Shown: piece after piece, positions 48,612 through 57,470 of the stretch
How positions within the stretch are numbered: position 1 is the stretch's first letter
Layout: each line of letters begins with the position of its first letter
DNA from: Clostridiales bacterium
GTDB taxonomy: Bacteria > Bacillota > Clostridia > Oscillospirales > Oscillospiraceae
Direction of reading: 5' to 3'
Length of the DNA: 64,000 nt
Assembly (NCBI GenBank): GCA_004557655.1
Contig: SFGJ01000006.1
Span: 1-64,000, forward strand
Notes under the pieces: generated by a model
The model's input: the letters and a program-made list of their open reading frames with translations, nothing else
Databases searched by the model: none
What the model was told of the DNA's origin: nothing
Made by a program: the position numbers and the translations under genes

Positions 48612-48750
48612 GAGGATAGAAAGGAAAAGCAATTCATGTTGGAGAATTACTATGCCTAATATACTCCGCCGCAAAGCTCTTGTAAAGTGACATATGTTCA
48701 TTTTTATATTAGAGTATGTCATGGATAAATGGAAAGTGTTGCAAATGCTA

Positions 48751-48779
48751 TTGTAAATCCATTGGCATTGCGGTATAAC
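48751..48779 (+). promoter_or_regulatory. promoter of the LysR gene
   Basis: TTGTAA (48751-48756), 17 bp, TATAAC (48774-48779). Confidence 0.5.
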
Positions 48780-48790
48780 ATAATATATGT
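48778..48790. promoter_or_regulatory. possible LysR autoregulatory site
   Basis: ACATA-ATA-TATGT (48778-48790) is an interrupted dyad over the start of transcription of the LysR gene, and GACATA/TATGTC arms lie further up near 48690-48720. LysR proteins often bind such dyads near their own gene. Confidence 0.35.
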
Positions 48791-48818
48791 CATAGTTTCA
48801 TGGTAAGGGGGGCGGCAA

Positions 48819-49685
48819 ATGGATACCAAAAAGCTGGAGGCGCTGGCTATGGCGGTACGCATGGGCAGCTTTACCAGGGCGGCGGAGGCACTGGGATACA
48901 CCCAGTCGGGCCTGACCCATATGATGAACAGTCTGGAAAAGGACATCGGCTTTGCACTGCTGGTACGAGACCGCACCGGCATCCGTCTTACTGCCGCGGG
49001 AGAGCGTGTGTTTCCGATGATACAGGATGTGCTGCGCTCCGGAGAGATTTTGGAGCAGGAGATCCGCCGCATCAATATCCGCCGGGAGGAGACCATCCGG
49101 GTGGCGGCATACGCCAGCATCGCCATGCACTGGCTGCCGGAGATCATCCAGCGGTTTCGGGACAACCACCCGGATGTGACGGTGGATATTCAGATGGGAA
49201 GCGTGGAGGAGGTCTATCGCTGGGTCCGGGAGGACAAGGTGGATATGTGCTTCGCTTCCCGGCAGGAGGGGATCAATCTGGAGTGGACGCACCTGCGGGA
49301 CGATCCCCTGCTGGTCATTCTGCCGCCGGACTACGATCTGCGGGGCCGCGATAGCCTGCATATCCGCTGCCTGCAGGGAATGGACTTTCTCATGCCTTCG
49401 TTGGGCTTCCATTTGGATATTATGCGGGCCTTGGGCGATGTGCAGCCCAACATCCGGGAGACACAGGTCAGCGACAGCGTCATCATCTCCATGGTGGAGC
49501 ACGGCCTGGGGGTCAGCGTCCTGTCGGAGCTGGTGCTGAAAGGCCGGCGAGATAATGTGGTGGCGGTGCCTATGGATCCGCCTGCCGTGCGGGAGCTGGG
49601 CATTGCCGTACGGTCGAAGAAAGAGCTGCGCCCCATGGCCCGGCGATTCATCACCGAGGCAAGGGAGATACTGGAGAGTATTTGA
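48819..49685 (+). CDS. LysR family transcriptional regulator
   Basis: 288 residues. The N-terminal winged helix has MDTKKLEALAMAVRMGSFTRAAEALGYTQSGLTHMMNSLEKDIGFALLVRDRTGIRLTAAGERV. A substrate-binding domain follows from about 90 (RVAAYASIAMHWLPEIIQRFRDNHPDVTVDIQMGS). The effector is unknown. It is 1 bp ahead of the DUF2156-GNAT gene, so both are probably one transcript and that gene may be the target or partner. Confidence 0.93.
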   Translation: MDTKKLEALAMAVRMGSFTRAAEALGYTQSGLTHMMNSLEKDIGFALLVRDRTGIRLTAAGERVFPMIQDVLRSGEILEQEIRRINIRREETIRVAAYASIAMHWLPEIIQRFRDNHPDVTVDIQMGSVEEVYRWVREDKVDMCFASRQEGINLEWTHLRDDPLLVILPPDYDLRGRDSLHIRCLQGMDFLMPSLGFHLDIMRALGDVQPNIRETQVSDSVIISMVEHGLGVSVLSELVLKGRRDNVVAVPMDPPAVRELGIAVRSKKELRPMARRFITEAREILESI

Positions 49686-49686
49686 T

Positions 49687-51081
49687 ATGAACTTTGAACC
49701 TGTAACGCCGCGGAACGCGGCAAAACTCAGACCCTATTATGCGCAATGTGACTACCGCCTGTGCGAGTACTCCGTGGGCGTGAAGCTCATGTGGGGCGGC
49801 GTGCTGCACCCGGCCTTCTGCGAAGCGGCGGGCTGTCTCATCGTCCGCAACGAGATCGACGGGCGCTGTCAGTTCGATTTTCCGGTGCCCGGCCCGGAGG
49901 GGGATGTGGAGGCGGCCTTGACGCTTCTGGAAAAATACTGCTCGGAGCAGGGAATACGCCCCATCATCTCCGTGGTGCCGGAGCAGGAGGCAAACAGGCT
50001 GTTTCTGCGCTATCCGGTGGTGAAGCTCACCAACGAGCGGCCGTGGAAGGACTATATCTACCGCCGGGAGGATCTGGCGCAGTTTGCCGGCCGCCGATAC
50101 AGCGGCCAGAGAAACCACATCAATAAGTTCCGCAAGCAATGCCCCGATGCTGCGTATGTTTCCCTTTCTGCGGCGGACAAGCCGCTTTTAGAGCGGTTCT
50201 GGCGGGACTATGGCATGGAATTTTCCAAGGAAAGTGCCGTTGCCCAAAGTGAGCTGCGTCTGGCTAAGGAGATGCTGCGGCAGCTTGACAGCGGTTGGTT
50301 TATTGCCGGAGGTCTGCTCCATGGGGGACGGCTGGTGGCCGTCAGCATGGGGGAAAAATGCGGCAGCACCATGCAGGTGCATATCGAGAAAGCCCTGTAC
50401 TCCTGTCCCGGGGCGTACCCGGCCATGGTGCAGGAGTTTGCCCGGCACTGCGGCGAGGAGGTACAGTGGATGAACCGGGAGGATGATGCCCGGGACAAGG
50501 GGCTGCGCACCTCCAAAATGCAGTATCTCCCGGCCATGCTGGGGGCCAAGCTGTGCTTCGAGGTGGGCAGTGAATTGGACCGCCTGCGTAAGGTCCCTGT
50601 GCTGCACTCCCCGCGTCTGCGGCTGGATGCCCTGCGGGAGGAGGATCGGGCGGCATATAACGCTTTGTGCCTGGATGAGGACCGCAACCGCCTGTGGGGA
50701 TACGACTGGCGTAAGGACTATGACGGCCGCCCTATAGACGAGTATTTTCTGTCGGTTGCGCAGGAGGATTTCTGCCGGCGGCGGTGCGTGAATTTCGCGG
50801 TGCGGCTGGGGGAGGCGTGCATCGGCGAAGCGGTGCTGTACAATCCGGACTGGCGGGGCGGCATGGAGCTGGGCTGCCGCATCGCGCCGGAGTATGCCGG
50901 CCACGGCTATGGCCGGGAGGCCTTCGCGGCGGCGGCGGAGTGGGCCCTGTACGGCCTGGGACTTGCCCGGGTGGTGGCCAAGTGCTTCAAGGAGAACGCG
51001 GCTTCCTGCAAAATGCTGGATTTTTCCATGAGGAAAACCGGCGAGGACGAGAACTATTTCTATTTTGAAAAGACCATATAA
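49687..51081 (+). CDS. DUF2156-like acyltransferase fused to a GNAT acetyltransferase
   Basis: 464 residues from ATG 49687, 1 bp after the LysR stop; the frame is open further up inside LysR. Residues about 1-290 match the phosphatidylglycerol lysyltransferase C-terminal/DUF2156 fold (RPYYAQCDYRLCEYSVGVKLMWGG, RYSGQRNHINKFRKQCPDAAYV, DARDKGLRTSKMQYLPAMLGAKLCFEV). Residues about 305-464 are a GNAT domain (LGCRIAPEYAGHGYGREAFAAAAEWALYGLGLARVVAKCFKENAASCKML). Each half is a double-GNAT type fold; the substrates are unknown. No membrane segment is seen, so it is cytoplasmic. Confidence 0.85.
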   Translation: MNFEPVTPRNAAKLRPYYAQCDYRLCEYSVGVKLMWGGVLHPAFCEAAGCLIVRNEIDGRCQFDFPVPGPEGDVEAALTLLEKYCSEQGIRPIISVVPEQEANRLFLRYPVVKLTNERPWKDYIYRREDLAQFAGRRYSGQRNHINKFRKQCPDAAYVSLSAADKPLLERFWRDYGMEFSKESAVAQSELRLAKEMLRQLDSGWFIAGGLLHGGRLVAVSMGEKCGSTMQVHIEKALYSCPGAYPAMVQEFARHCGEEVQWMNREDDARDKGLRTSKMQYLPAMLGAKLCFEVGSELDRLRKVPVLHSPRLRLDALREEDRAAYNALCLDEDRNRLWGYDWRKDYDGRPIDEYFLSVAQEDFCRRRCVNFAVRLGEACIGEAVLYNPDWRGGMELGCRIAPEYAGHGYGREAFAAAAEWALYGLGLARVVAKCFKENAASCKMLDFSMRKTGEDENYFYFEKTI

Positions 51082-51088
51082 GCGGATG

Positions 51089-51122
51089 AAAAATGGGTCG
51101 GGCGTATGCCCGGCCCGTTTTT
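51089..51122 (+). terminator. terminator of the LysR/DUF2156-GNAT operon
   Basis: 15 base pairs (51089-51103 with 51108-51122, two G-U) around GTAT, ending in five T residues. Confidence 0.8.
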
Positions 51123-51164
51123 GGCGCATACTCTCCGTGAAGTATGAAAAAACGGAGGGGCTTT

Positions 51165-52568
51165 ATGAATCGACCCTTTGACACGAAATGCGCGCAGTTG
51201 GATGACCTGCTGGGCGTGGGCCGCAGCTTTGATATGGTGAGCCGGGAGCTGTATGTGGGGGGATGCCGGGCCAAGATGTGGGTGGTGAACGGCTACGCCA
51301 AGGACCTGCTTCTGGAGCGTACCATGGAAAAGCTGCAGGCGATCGGGACCCTGGACGGCATAAGGGATGTGGACGAGCTGCTGCGGCGGTATATCACCGT
51401 CTGCGATGCCGAAACCTGCCGGGACCGGATGCAGGCGGTGACAGGTGTCTTTTCCGGCAAGACGCTGTTGGTGGTGGAAGGGTTTGACGGCGGCATTTTA
51501 CTGGACGCCAAGACCTTTCCCACCCGTTCGGTACAGGAGCCGGATGCCGGCAAGGTGCTGCGGGGCAGCCATGACGGTTTTGTGGAGAATATCATGGAAA
51601 ACGCGGCCCTTTTGCGACGCCGGATCCGTGACCCGGCCCTGACGCTGGAGAGGGTTCGGGTCAGCGGCCGTTCCAAGTGTGATGTGGCCCTGTGCTACAT
51701 GGAGGGACAGGCGGATGCCAAGACCGTCTCCCGGCTCCGGGAAAAGCTGCGCCAGGCCCCGGTCCGGTCCGTGGCCATGAGTCAGGAGACCATCGCCGAG
51801 GCCATTTCCCCCAAGCAGTGGTATAACCCCTTTCCCAAGGTGCGCTATACCGAGCGCCCGGATGTGGCCACCGCCTCTGTCATGGAGGGGAGTATTCTGG
51901 TGCTGGTAGACAACACCCCGGTGGTGATGGTGCTGCCGGTGTCCCTGCTGCGGTTCAACGAGGAAATAAACGACTACTATTTCCCGCCTCTGGTGGGCAC
52001 CTATCTGCGGGTGATCCGCTTTTTTGTCATGCTGCTCAATGTGATCATCACGCCTCTGTGGTACCTGCTGGCAACGGAGCCGGGAGGCCTGCGGGAGCCG
52101 TGGGATTTCCTGCTGGTGGAGGGGGACTACGCCGTGCCGCTCATCGGTCAGCTGCTGCTGGTGGAGCTGATCATTGATGTATTAAAGCTGGCGTCCTTGA
52201 ACACACCCGATGTGCTGGGAAATTCCTTCAGTATGCTGGGCGCGCTGATCTTGGGCGATTTTGCGGTGCAGTCCCGCTGGCTGGTGCCGGAGGTGCTGGT
52301 TTATATGGCCTTCGTGGCGGTGAGCAATTTCGCCCAGCACAGCTTTGAAATGGGCTACGCCTGCAAGCTTTGCCGCATGGCCCTGGTGCTGCTGGCCTTT
52401 GCGTTTCGGTGGTGGGGCTTCGGTATCGGCCTTGCGGGCGTGCTGGTGCTCATAGCCACCACCAAGCCGGCGGTGGGTCGGGGATACCTCTACCCCCTCA
52501 TACCCTGGAATGGAAAAGCGCTGCGCGCGTTGCTGCTGCGCCGTCCCGCCGGAAAAAACAACACATAA
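51165..52568 (+). CDS. GerA-family spore germination protein, SpoVAF-like
   Basis: 467 residues from ATG 51165 (GGAGGGG 6-8 nt upstream; ATG at 51144 precedes that site). The soluble N-terminal part (about 1-270) has QEPDAGKVLRGSHDGFVENIMENAALLRRRIRDPAL, the family hallmark. The membrane part has five or so helices (PPLVGTYLRVIRFFVMLLNVIITPLWYLLATEP, NTPDVLGNSFSMLGALILGDFAVQSRWL). Germinant receptors normally come with GerB and GerC; none is adjacent, so SpoVAF-type function is likely. Upstream GTATG...CATACTC (51104-51133) looks like sigma-G elements but is spaced 18 bp instead of about 15. Confidence 0.9.
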   Translation: MNRPFDTKCAQLDDLLGVGRSFDMVSRELYVGGCRAKMWVVNGYAKDLLLERTMEKLQAIGTLDGIRDVDELLRRYITVCDAETCRDRMQAVTGVFSGKTLLVVEGFDGGILLDAKTFPTRSVQEPDAGKVLRGSHDGFVENIMENAALLRRRIRDPALTLERVRVSGRSKCDVALCYMEGQADAKTVSRLREKLRQAPVRSVAMSQETIAEAISPKQWYNPFPKVRYTERPDVATASVMEGSILVLVDNTPVVMVLPVSLLRFNEEINDYYFPPLVGTYLRVIRFFVMLLNVIITPLWYLLATEPGGLREPWDFLLVEGDYAVPLIGQLLLVELIIDVLKLASLNTPDVLGNSFSMLGALILGDFAVQSRWLVPEVLVYMAFVAVSNFAQHSFEMGYACKLCRMALVLLAFAFRWWGFGIGLAGVLVLIATTKPAVGRGYLYPLIPWNGKALRALLLRRPAGKNNT

Positions 52569-52579
52569 AATATGTGGAC

Positions 52580-52617
52580 ACAAGGCCGTTTTGCTTGCTT
52601 GCGAAGCGGCTTTGTGC
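52580..52617 (+). other. hairpin overlapping the HAD gene promoter
   Basis: CACAAGGCCG and CGGCTTTGTG are 10-bp arms (one G-U) around an inner stem, covering the -35 region of the next promoter. It has no T tract, so it is a poor terminator; its role is unclear. Confidence 0.35.
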
Positions 52618-52623
52618 TATGAT
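52595..52623 (+). promoter_or_regulatory. promoter of the HAD-MFS-GDPD group
   Basis: TTGCTT (52595-52600), 17 bp, TATGAT (52618-52623) with an extended TGC. Confidence 0.55.
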
Positions 52624-52654
52624 AGGGTAAATTGCAAGGCGGCGGAGGGATGGC

Positions 52655-53455
52655 ATGGCAAGTCTGCGGGAAAAACGCCTGTTTCTGCTGGATATGGACG
52701 GCACCATCTACCTGGACGACCGGCTCTTCGACGGGGTGCTCCCGTTTTTGGAGTATATCCGGTCCGTGGGCGGACGGTATCTGTTTCTCACCAACAACTC
52801 CTCCCGGGGTGTGGAGGGCTATATGGAAAAAATGCGCCGCCTGGGCATAGACACCTGCCCGCCGGACTATCTCACCTCCGTGGATGTGACCATCGACGCC
52901 TTACGGCGGGAAAGACCGGGGAAGAAGTGCTATGTCTTCGGCACCCGTTCCTTTTTCGGTCAGTTGGAAAGAGCGGGCATTCCGGTGACGGACAGGATCG
53001 GGGAAGATGTGGATATTCTCCTGTGCGGCTTTGACCGGGAGCTGACCTTTCAGAAGCTGGAGGACGCCTGCATCCTCTTAAACCGCGGGGCGGAGTTCTG
53101 GGCCACCAACCCGGATTGGGTGTGCCCCACCTGGTACGGCTCCGTGCCGGACTGCGGCAGTGTGTGCCAAATGCTTACCACCGCCACCGGACGCACGCCC
53201 CGTTTCCTGGGCAAGCCCCGGCCGGACATGGTGTATCTTGCCATGGAGCGCACGGGTTTTGCCCCGGGGCAAACGGTGCTGCTGGGGGACAGGATATACA
53301 CGGATATTGCCTGCGGCGTCAATGCCGGCATCGACACGGTGTTCGTCCTTTCCGGAGAGGGGACCCGGGCGGATATAGAAAAATTCGGCGTGGAGCCCAC
53401 CTGGGTGCGCCGTGACATCGCAGCACTGCTGCGGGAATTGGAGGAACAGGTATGA
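52655..53455 (+). CDS. HAD-IIA family phosphatase
   Basis: 266 residues. Motif I is LLDMDGTIYLDD with D13 and D15, motif II LFLTNNSSRG (about 47-56), and motif III/IV FLGKPRPDMVYLAME...VLLGDRIYTDIACGVNAGIDTVFV. The cap type and length fit NagD/4-nitrophenylphosphatase-like enzymes, which act on small phosphate esters such as nucleotides or glycerol phosphate. It overlaps the MFS gene by 4 bp (ATGA). A GDPD gene follows in the same unit, so a role with glycerol phosphate or sugar phosphate is conceivable but unproven. Confidence 0.92.
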   Translation: MASLREKRLFLLDMDGTIYLDDRLFDGVLPFLEYIRSVGGRYLFLTNNSSRGVEGYMEKMRRLGIDTCPPDYLTSVDVTIDALRRERPGKKCYVFGTRSFFGQLERAGIPVTDRIGEDVDILLCGFDRELTFQKLEDACILLNRGAEFWATNPDWVCPTWYGSVPDCGSVCQMLTTATGRTPRFLGKPRPDMVYLAMERTGFAPGQTVLLGDRIYTDIACGVNAGIDTVFVLSGEGTRADIEKFGVEPTWVRRDIAALLRELEEQV

Positions 53456-55041
53456 AACTCAACTACAAGCGGACGATTCTGGTGGGCTTTGCATTTTTCC
53501 TGATCTGCGCATTCTGGCAGGCGTATGACAATACCATCCCCCTGATCCTGACCAACAAGTTCGGTATGTCCCAGACCTGGTCCGGCGTCATCATGGCGCT
53601 GGACAATGTGCTGGCGCTGTTCTTACTGCCCCTTTTCGGCGCCATTTCCGACCGCAGCCACAGCAAAAAGGGCCGCCGCACCCCGTTTATCGTGGTGGGC
53701 ACCCTCATTGCCGCCGTGGCGCTGGTGGGGCTGAGCTTTGTGGATCTGGCTCAGCTCAATAATATCAAGGATGTGTCCGCCATTGACGATCCTAAGGCTC
53801 TGGTGACCATCTACGAGAAGGAAAAGGACGCCGCACTCATCACCCCCGACGGTGTGAAATTCACCCTGGCGGAGAAGTTCTCTCAGGAGGAGTTTGCCGC
53901 CATTCGCAGCCAGACGCAGGAGGGAGAGAAGACCCTCACCAATCCGGATTATACCAACTATGTGGTGCCTGCCCGGCAGGCCTATGCCTGGCAGGCAACA
54001 GCGGAAAGCCCCGTTACGCTGGTGTTCTTCATTGCGCTGCTGCTGGTGGTGCTGGTCAGTATGGCCACCTTCCGATCTCCGGCTGTGGCGCTGATGCCGG
54101 ATGTGACGGTGAAGCCCCTGCGCAGTAAGGCCAATGCCGTCATCAACCTCATGGGCTCTGCCGGCGGTATACTGGTGCTGGTGCTGGGCATGGTGTTTGC
54201 CACGGCGTCGGTGCGCAATTCGCTTATGAGCTACACGGGATACTTTGCCGTCATTGCCGCCATTATGCTGCTGGCCCTGGTGGTCTTCTTACTTACCGTC
54301 CGTGAGCCGGAGTGGGCGGCCCAGATGGTGGAGGATTCCATCCACTACGGCTTGGAGGACAAGCCCGCCGAGCCGGCAGACGGTGCGCAGACAGAGGAAC
54401 CGGAGACGCTGCCCGCGGCGAAGAGTGGCCTTTCTCCGGAGGAGAAGAAGTCCATGATCTTCATTCTGCTGTCCATCGTGCTGTGGTTCTTCGGCTATAA
54501 CGCCGTTACCAGCAAGTACTCCGTCTACGCCAGCAATATTCTCCACAAGGACTATAACCTGACCCTCATCATCGCCCAGGCGGCGGCCATCCTCTCCTAC
54601 CTGCCGGTGGGTATGATCGCCTCCAAGGTGGGCCGGAAAAAGACCATCCGCGTCGGCGTCATCATGCTGGCGGTGTCCTTCGGCGTGGCGGCGTTCCTGC
54701 GGGATAACAGTCCGGCCATGCTCATGAACGCCATGTTTGCCCTGGCGGGCATTGCCTGGGCCACCATCAATGTCAACTCCTTCCCCATGGTGGTGGAGAT
54801 GTGCTCGGAGAGCGATGTGGGCCGGTATACAGGCCTTTACTACACCGCCTCCATGGCGGCCCAGGTGGCAACACCCATGCTCTCGGGCCTGCTGATGGAT
54901 AAGCTGGGCATGACGGTGCTGTTCCCCTATGCGGCGGTGTTCTCCGCTCTGGCACTGGTGACCATGCACTTCGTAAAGCACGGCGACAGCCGCCCGGAGG
55001 CCAAGAAGGGCCTGGATGCTCTGGAGGATCTGGACAACTGA
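53452..55041 (+). CDS. MFS transporter, sugar-transporter-like (SLC45/GPH type)
   Basis: 529 residues, 12 helices. The helix 2-3 loop reads FGAISDRSHSKKGRRTPFIVVG, the sugar/cation symporter (GPH, SLC45) form of the MFS signature. An unusual soluble insert of about 80 residues (about 103-180, NNIKDVSAIDDP to PDYTNYVVPA) lies between helices 3 and 4, and a charged central loop (VEDSIHYGLEDKPAEPADGAQTEEPE) follows helix 6. The substrate is probably a sugar or glycoside. It is co-transcribed with a HAD phosphatase and a GDPD. Confidence 0.88.
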   Translation: MKLNYKRTILVGFAFFLICAFWQAYDNTIPLILTNKFGMSQTWSGVIMALDNVLALFLLPLFGAISDRSHSKKGRRTPFIVVGTLIAAVALVGLSFVDLAQLNNIKDVSAIDDPKALVTIYEKEKDAALITPDGVKFTLAEKFSQEEFAAIRSQTQEGEKTLTNPDYTNYVVPARQAYAWQATAESPVTLVFFIALLLVVLVSMATFRSPAVALMPDVTVKPLRSKANAVINLMGSAGGILVLVLGMVFATASVRNSLMSYTGYFAVIAAIMLLALVVFLLTVREPEWAAQMVEDSIHYGLEDKPAEPADGAQTEEPETLPAAKSGLSPEEKKSMIFILLSIVLWFFGYNAVTSKYSVYASNILHKDYNLTLIIAQAAAILSYLPVGMIASKVGRKKTIRVGVIMLAVSFGVAAFLRDNSPAMLMNAMFALAGIAWATINVNSFPMVVEMCSESDVGRYTGLYYTASMAAQVATPMLSGLLMDKLGMTVLFPYAAVFSALALVTMHFVKHGDSRPEAKKGLDALEDLDN

Positions 55042-55042
55042 T

Positions 55043-55873
55043 ATGATCTATTTATTCATTGCGCTGGTCCTGCTGGTTCTGGCGGAAGTATTTGCTCTGC
55101 TGACGGTATGCCGCCGGGGCCATTCCTACTGGAAGCTGCTGCGGCAGTACCGCTATGCCCACCGGGGCTATCACGGCAGGGAGCTTGGACCGGAGAACTC
55201 TCTGACGGCGTTCCGGGAGGCCATTCGCCGGGGATTCGGCTGCGAGCTGGATGTGCATCTGATGAAGGATGGCCGCCTGGCGGTGATCCACGATGCCAGC
55301 CTCCTGCGCACCGCGGGCGCGGATGTGCTGGTGGAGGATCTCACGGCGGAGGAACTGAAACAATACCGGCTGGAGGGCACGGAGGAGGAGATCCCTCTGC
55401 TGGAGGAGGTGCTGCCGCTGTTTGAGGAGAGCGGCCTGCCGCTGGTGGTGGAATTGAAGGCGGAGCGGGGCAACCATGACGCTCTGGCGGCTGCCGCCTG
55501 TGAAGTGCTGGACCGGTTCCGGGTGCTCTACTGCATCGAATCCTTTGATCCCCGGTGCATTCGCTGGCTGAAGAAGAACCGCCCGGAGATCGTCCGGGGC
55601 CAGCTCAGCGAGAATTTCCTGCGCCACGGCGACGGCGGCAATATGCCCAAGGTACTGCTGTGGGCGCTGGGGAATCTGCTGACCAACTGTCTGGCAAAAC
55701 CCGATTTCATCGCCTATCGCTTCTCCGACCGGAACAATTTCTGCCTGCGCTGGTGCAGGCTCGTCTACCGGGTGCAGGAGATCAACTGGACCATCATCAC
55801 AAAAGAGGAGATGCGGGAAGCGGAGTCCGCCGGAAATTTAGTGATCTTTCAGGACTTCGACCCCCGCCTGTAA
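55043..55873 (+). CDS. glycerophosphodiester phosphodiesterase, membrane anchored
   Basis: 276 residues from ATG 55043. One N-terminal membrane helix (about 2-23) precedes a GDPD domain: AHRGYHGRELGPENSLTAFREAIRRGFGCELDVHLMKDGRLAVIHDASLLRTAG holds H40, R41, E51, N52, the metal-binding ELD pair and a second histidine. LPLVVELKAE follows. It hydrolyses glycerophosphodiesters to glycerol 3-phosphate and an alcohol. The start lies 1 bp after the MFS stop; 4 bp separate it from rsmD. Confidence 0.93.
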   Translation: MIYLFIALVLLVLAEVFALLTVCRRGHSYWKLLRQYRYAHRGYHGRELGPENSLTAFREAIRRGFGCELDVHLMKDGRLAVIHDASLLRTAGADVLVEDLTAEELKQYRLEGTEEEIPLLEEVLPLFEESGLPLVVELKAERGNHDALAAAACEVLDRFRVLYCIESFDPRCIRWLKKNRPEIVRGQLSENFLRHGDGGNMPKVLLWALGNLLTNCLAKPDFIAYRFSDRNNFCLRWCRLVYRVQEINWTIITKEEMREAESAGNLVIFQDFDPRL

Positions 55874-55877
55874 TGCT

Positions 55878-56429
55878 ATGAGAGTCATCACTGGGTCTGC
55901 CCGGGGCAGACGGCTAAAGGAACTGGAGGGTCTGGAGACCCGGCCCACCACCGGCAAGGTGAAGGAGGCCCTGTTTTCCGTCATCCAGTTCGATATTGAG
56001 GGCAGGCGTGTGCTGGACCTGTTCGCCGGCACCGGCCAGTTGGGCATTGAGGCATTGAGCCGTGGTGCCGAGTGCGCTGTGTTTGTGGAGCGGCGCAGGG
56101 ATGCTCTGCAGGTCATCCGGGAGAATCTGGAGGCCTGCGGCATGACCGATAAGGCCCGGGTAGTCAATGGCGATGCCATGAGCTATCTCAAGTCCGGGGA
56201 GAAGTTTGACCTGATCTTTTTGGACCCTCCCTATGCCTCCGGTCTTCTGGAACAGGCTTTGGAGGAGATCGTAAGGTTTGACATTTGCCGCAGACATGGT
56301 ATAATTGTGGCGGAAAGCGCGGCGGACAAGACCCTGCCGCCTCTTGCCGGGCCGTATGCACTGTATAGAGAATACCGATACGGCAAGATCAAGCTCACTG
56401 TTTACCACAGGGACGGAAACGAGGACTGA
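55878..56429 (+). CDS. rsmD: 16S rRNA (guanine966-N2)-methyltransferase
   Basis: 183 residues. MRVITGSARGRRLKELEGLETRPTTGKVKEALFSVIQ is the typical start, VLDLFAGTGQLGIEALSRGA the SAM site, and LIFLDPPYASG the catalytic DPPY motif. It methylates G966 of 16S rRNA. The gene precedes coaD by 5 bp, the usual pairing in Firmicutes. Confidence 0.96.
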   Translation: MRVITGSARGRRLKELEGLETRPTTGKVKEALFSVIQFDIEGRRVLDLFAGTGQLGIEALSRGAECAVFVERRRDALQVIRENLEACGMTDKARVVNGDAMSYLKSGEKFDLIFLDPPYASGLLEQALEEIVRFDICRRHGIIVAESAADKTLPPLAGPYALYREYRYGKIKLTVYHRDGNED

Positions 56430-56434
56430 CCCCT

Positions 56435-56935
56435 ATGAAAATTGCGATTTATCCCGGCAGCTTTGACCCCATTACGCTGGGACATCTGGATATTATCCGC
56501 CGGGCGGCACGGTGCTTTGACAAGGTGTTCGTGTGCGTGCTGTATAACTGCGACAAGAAGGCACCCATGTTCTCACCGGAGAAGCGGCTGGAGATGATCC
56601 GCCATGCGGTGGCGGAGCTGCCCAACGTGGAGGCGGAGCTGTTCAGCGGCCTGCTGGCGGACTACGCAAGGGAAAAGAAGGCAAGCATTCTGGTCAAGGG
56701 CGTGCGCAACGCCACGGATTTTGACCTGGAGTACCAGATGGCCGCCATCAACCGGGGGATCTGGGAGGAACTGGAAACGGTGTTCCTGCCGGCCTGCGGC
56801 GCGTACCAGCATTTCAGCTCGACCATGGTGCGTGAAATGATCCGCTACGGTCAGCCGCTGGATAAATATGTGCCGTTGGCCGTGGTGGAGGAACTCGAAC
56901 GACAGAAAAAAGCTGATGAAGACGGGAGGATATAG
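56435..56935 (+). CDS. coaD: phosphopantetheine adenylyltransferase
   Basis: 166 residues. KIAIYPGSFDPITLGHLDIIRRA contains the TLGH nucleotidyl-transfer motif (14-17), ILVKGVRNATDFDLEYQMAAINRGI the substrate-binding region, and HFSSTMVREMIRYG the ISSTxVR motif. It adenylates phosphopantetheine to dephospho-CoA. It works in the same pathway as coaX at 47 kb. Confidence 0.97.
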   Translation: MKIAIYPGSFDPITLGHLDIIRRAARCFDKVFVCVLYNCDKKAPMFSPEKRLEMIRHAVAELPNVEAELFSGLLADYAREKKASILVKGVRNATDFDLEYQMAAINRGIWEELETVFLPACGAYQHFSSTMVREMIRYGQPLDKYVPLAVVEELERQKKADEDGRI

Positions 56936-56936
56936 C

Positions 56937-57470
56937 ATGGAAGAGAAGAATCTGCAGCGACTGCTGGATATGCTCTACAACATGATCGACGAAGCGAAGA
57001 GCGCGCCCTTCAGCGCAGAGAAATGCACCATCAACCGGGACGAGGCCCTGGATATTCTCACGGAGATCCGCAGCCGTATGCCCTTGGAGATCAAGAAGGC
57101 CCAGGAGTTGATCCGGGCCAGGGAGGAATACATCGCCTCCGCCAAGAAAGAGGTGGAGAAGATGCTGCGTCAGGCGGAGCTGGATGCCAAGACCATTGTG
57201 TCCGAGAGCGAGACGCTGCAGCGTGCCCGGATGAAATCGGCAGAGATCATCCACCGGGCTGAGGAACGCACGGGCGAGCTTTACCGCGTGGCCAATTCCT
57301 ACACCGAGGATGCCCTGCGCCGCACCGAAGAGGCCATCCAGATGGCTCTGGACGAGGTGCGCCAGTCCCGGACCCGTTTCCGCGCCGCTTCCAACGAGCA
57401 GATGCAGCAGATCCGCAGCGGTGCCGCTGCTGCTCTGACTGAGGAGACGGCAGAAAACGGAGAAAAATGA
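56937..57470 (+). CDS. coiled-coil protein of unknown function downstream of coaD
   Basis: 177 residues, 1 bp after the coaD stop, with a GGGAGG site. It is almost wholly helical and charged: KKAQELIRAREEYIASAKKEVEKMLRQAELDAKTIVSESETLQRARMKSAEIIHRAEERTGELYRVANSYTEDALRRTEEAIQMALDEVRQSRTRF. The heptad-like pattern resembles DivIVA or ATP synthase b-type coiled coils. Similar genes often follow rsmD-coaD in Clostridia, suggesting a conserved but undefined envelope or division role. No membrane helix is present. Confidence 0.8.
   Translation: MEEKNLQRLLDMLYNMIDEAKSAPFSAEKCTINRDEALDILTEIRSRMPLEIKKAQELIRAREEYIASAKKEVEKMLRQAELDAKTIVSESETLQRARMKSAEIIHRAEERTGELYRVANSYTEDALRRTEEAIQMALDEVRQSRTRFRAASNEQMQQIRSGAAAALTEETAENGEK

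Noticed and set aside
48633..48690. Tiny ORFs of 7 and 12 codons after the 20-bp inverted repeat
   Set aside because: They overlap in different frames and show neither conserved features nor a terminator; the first has only a weak ribosome site.
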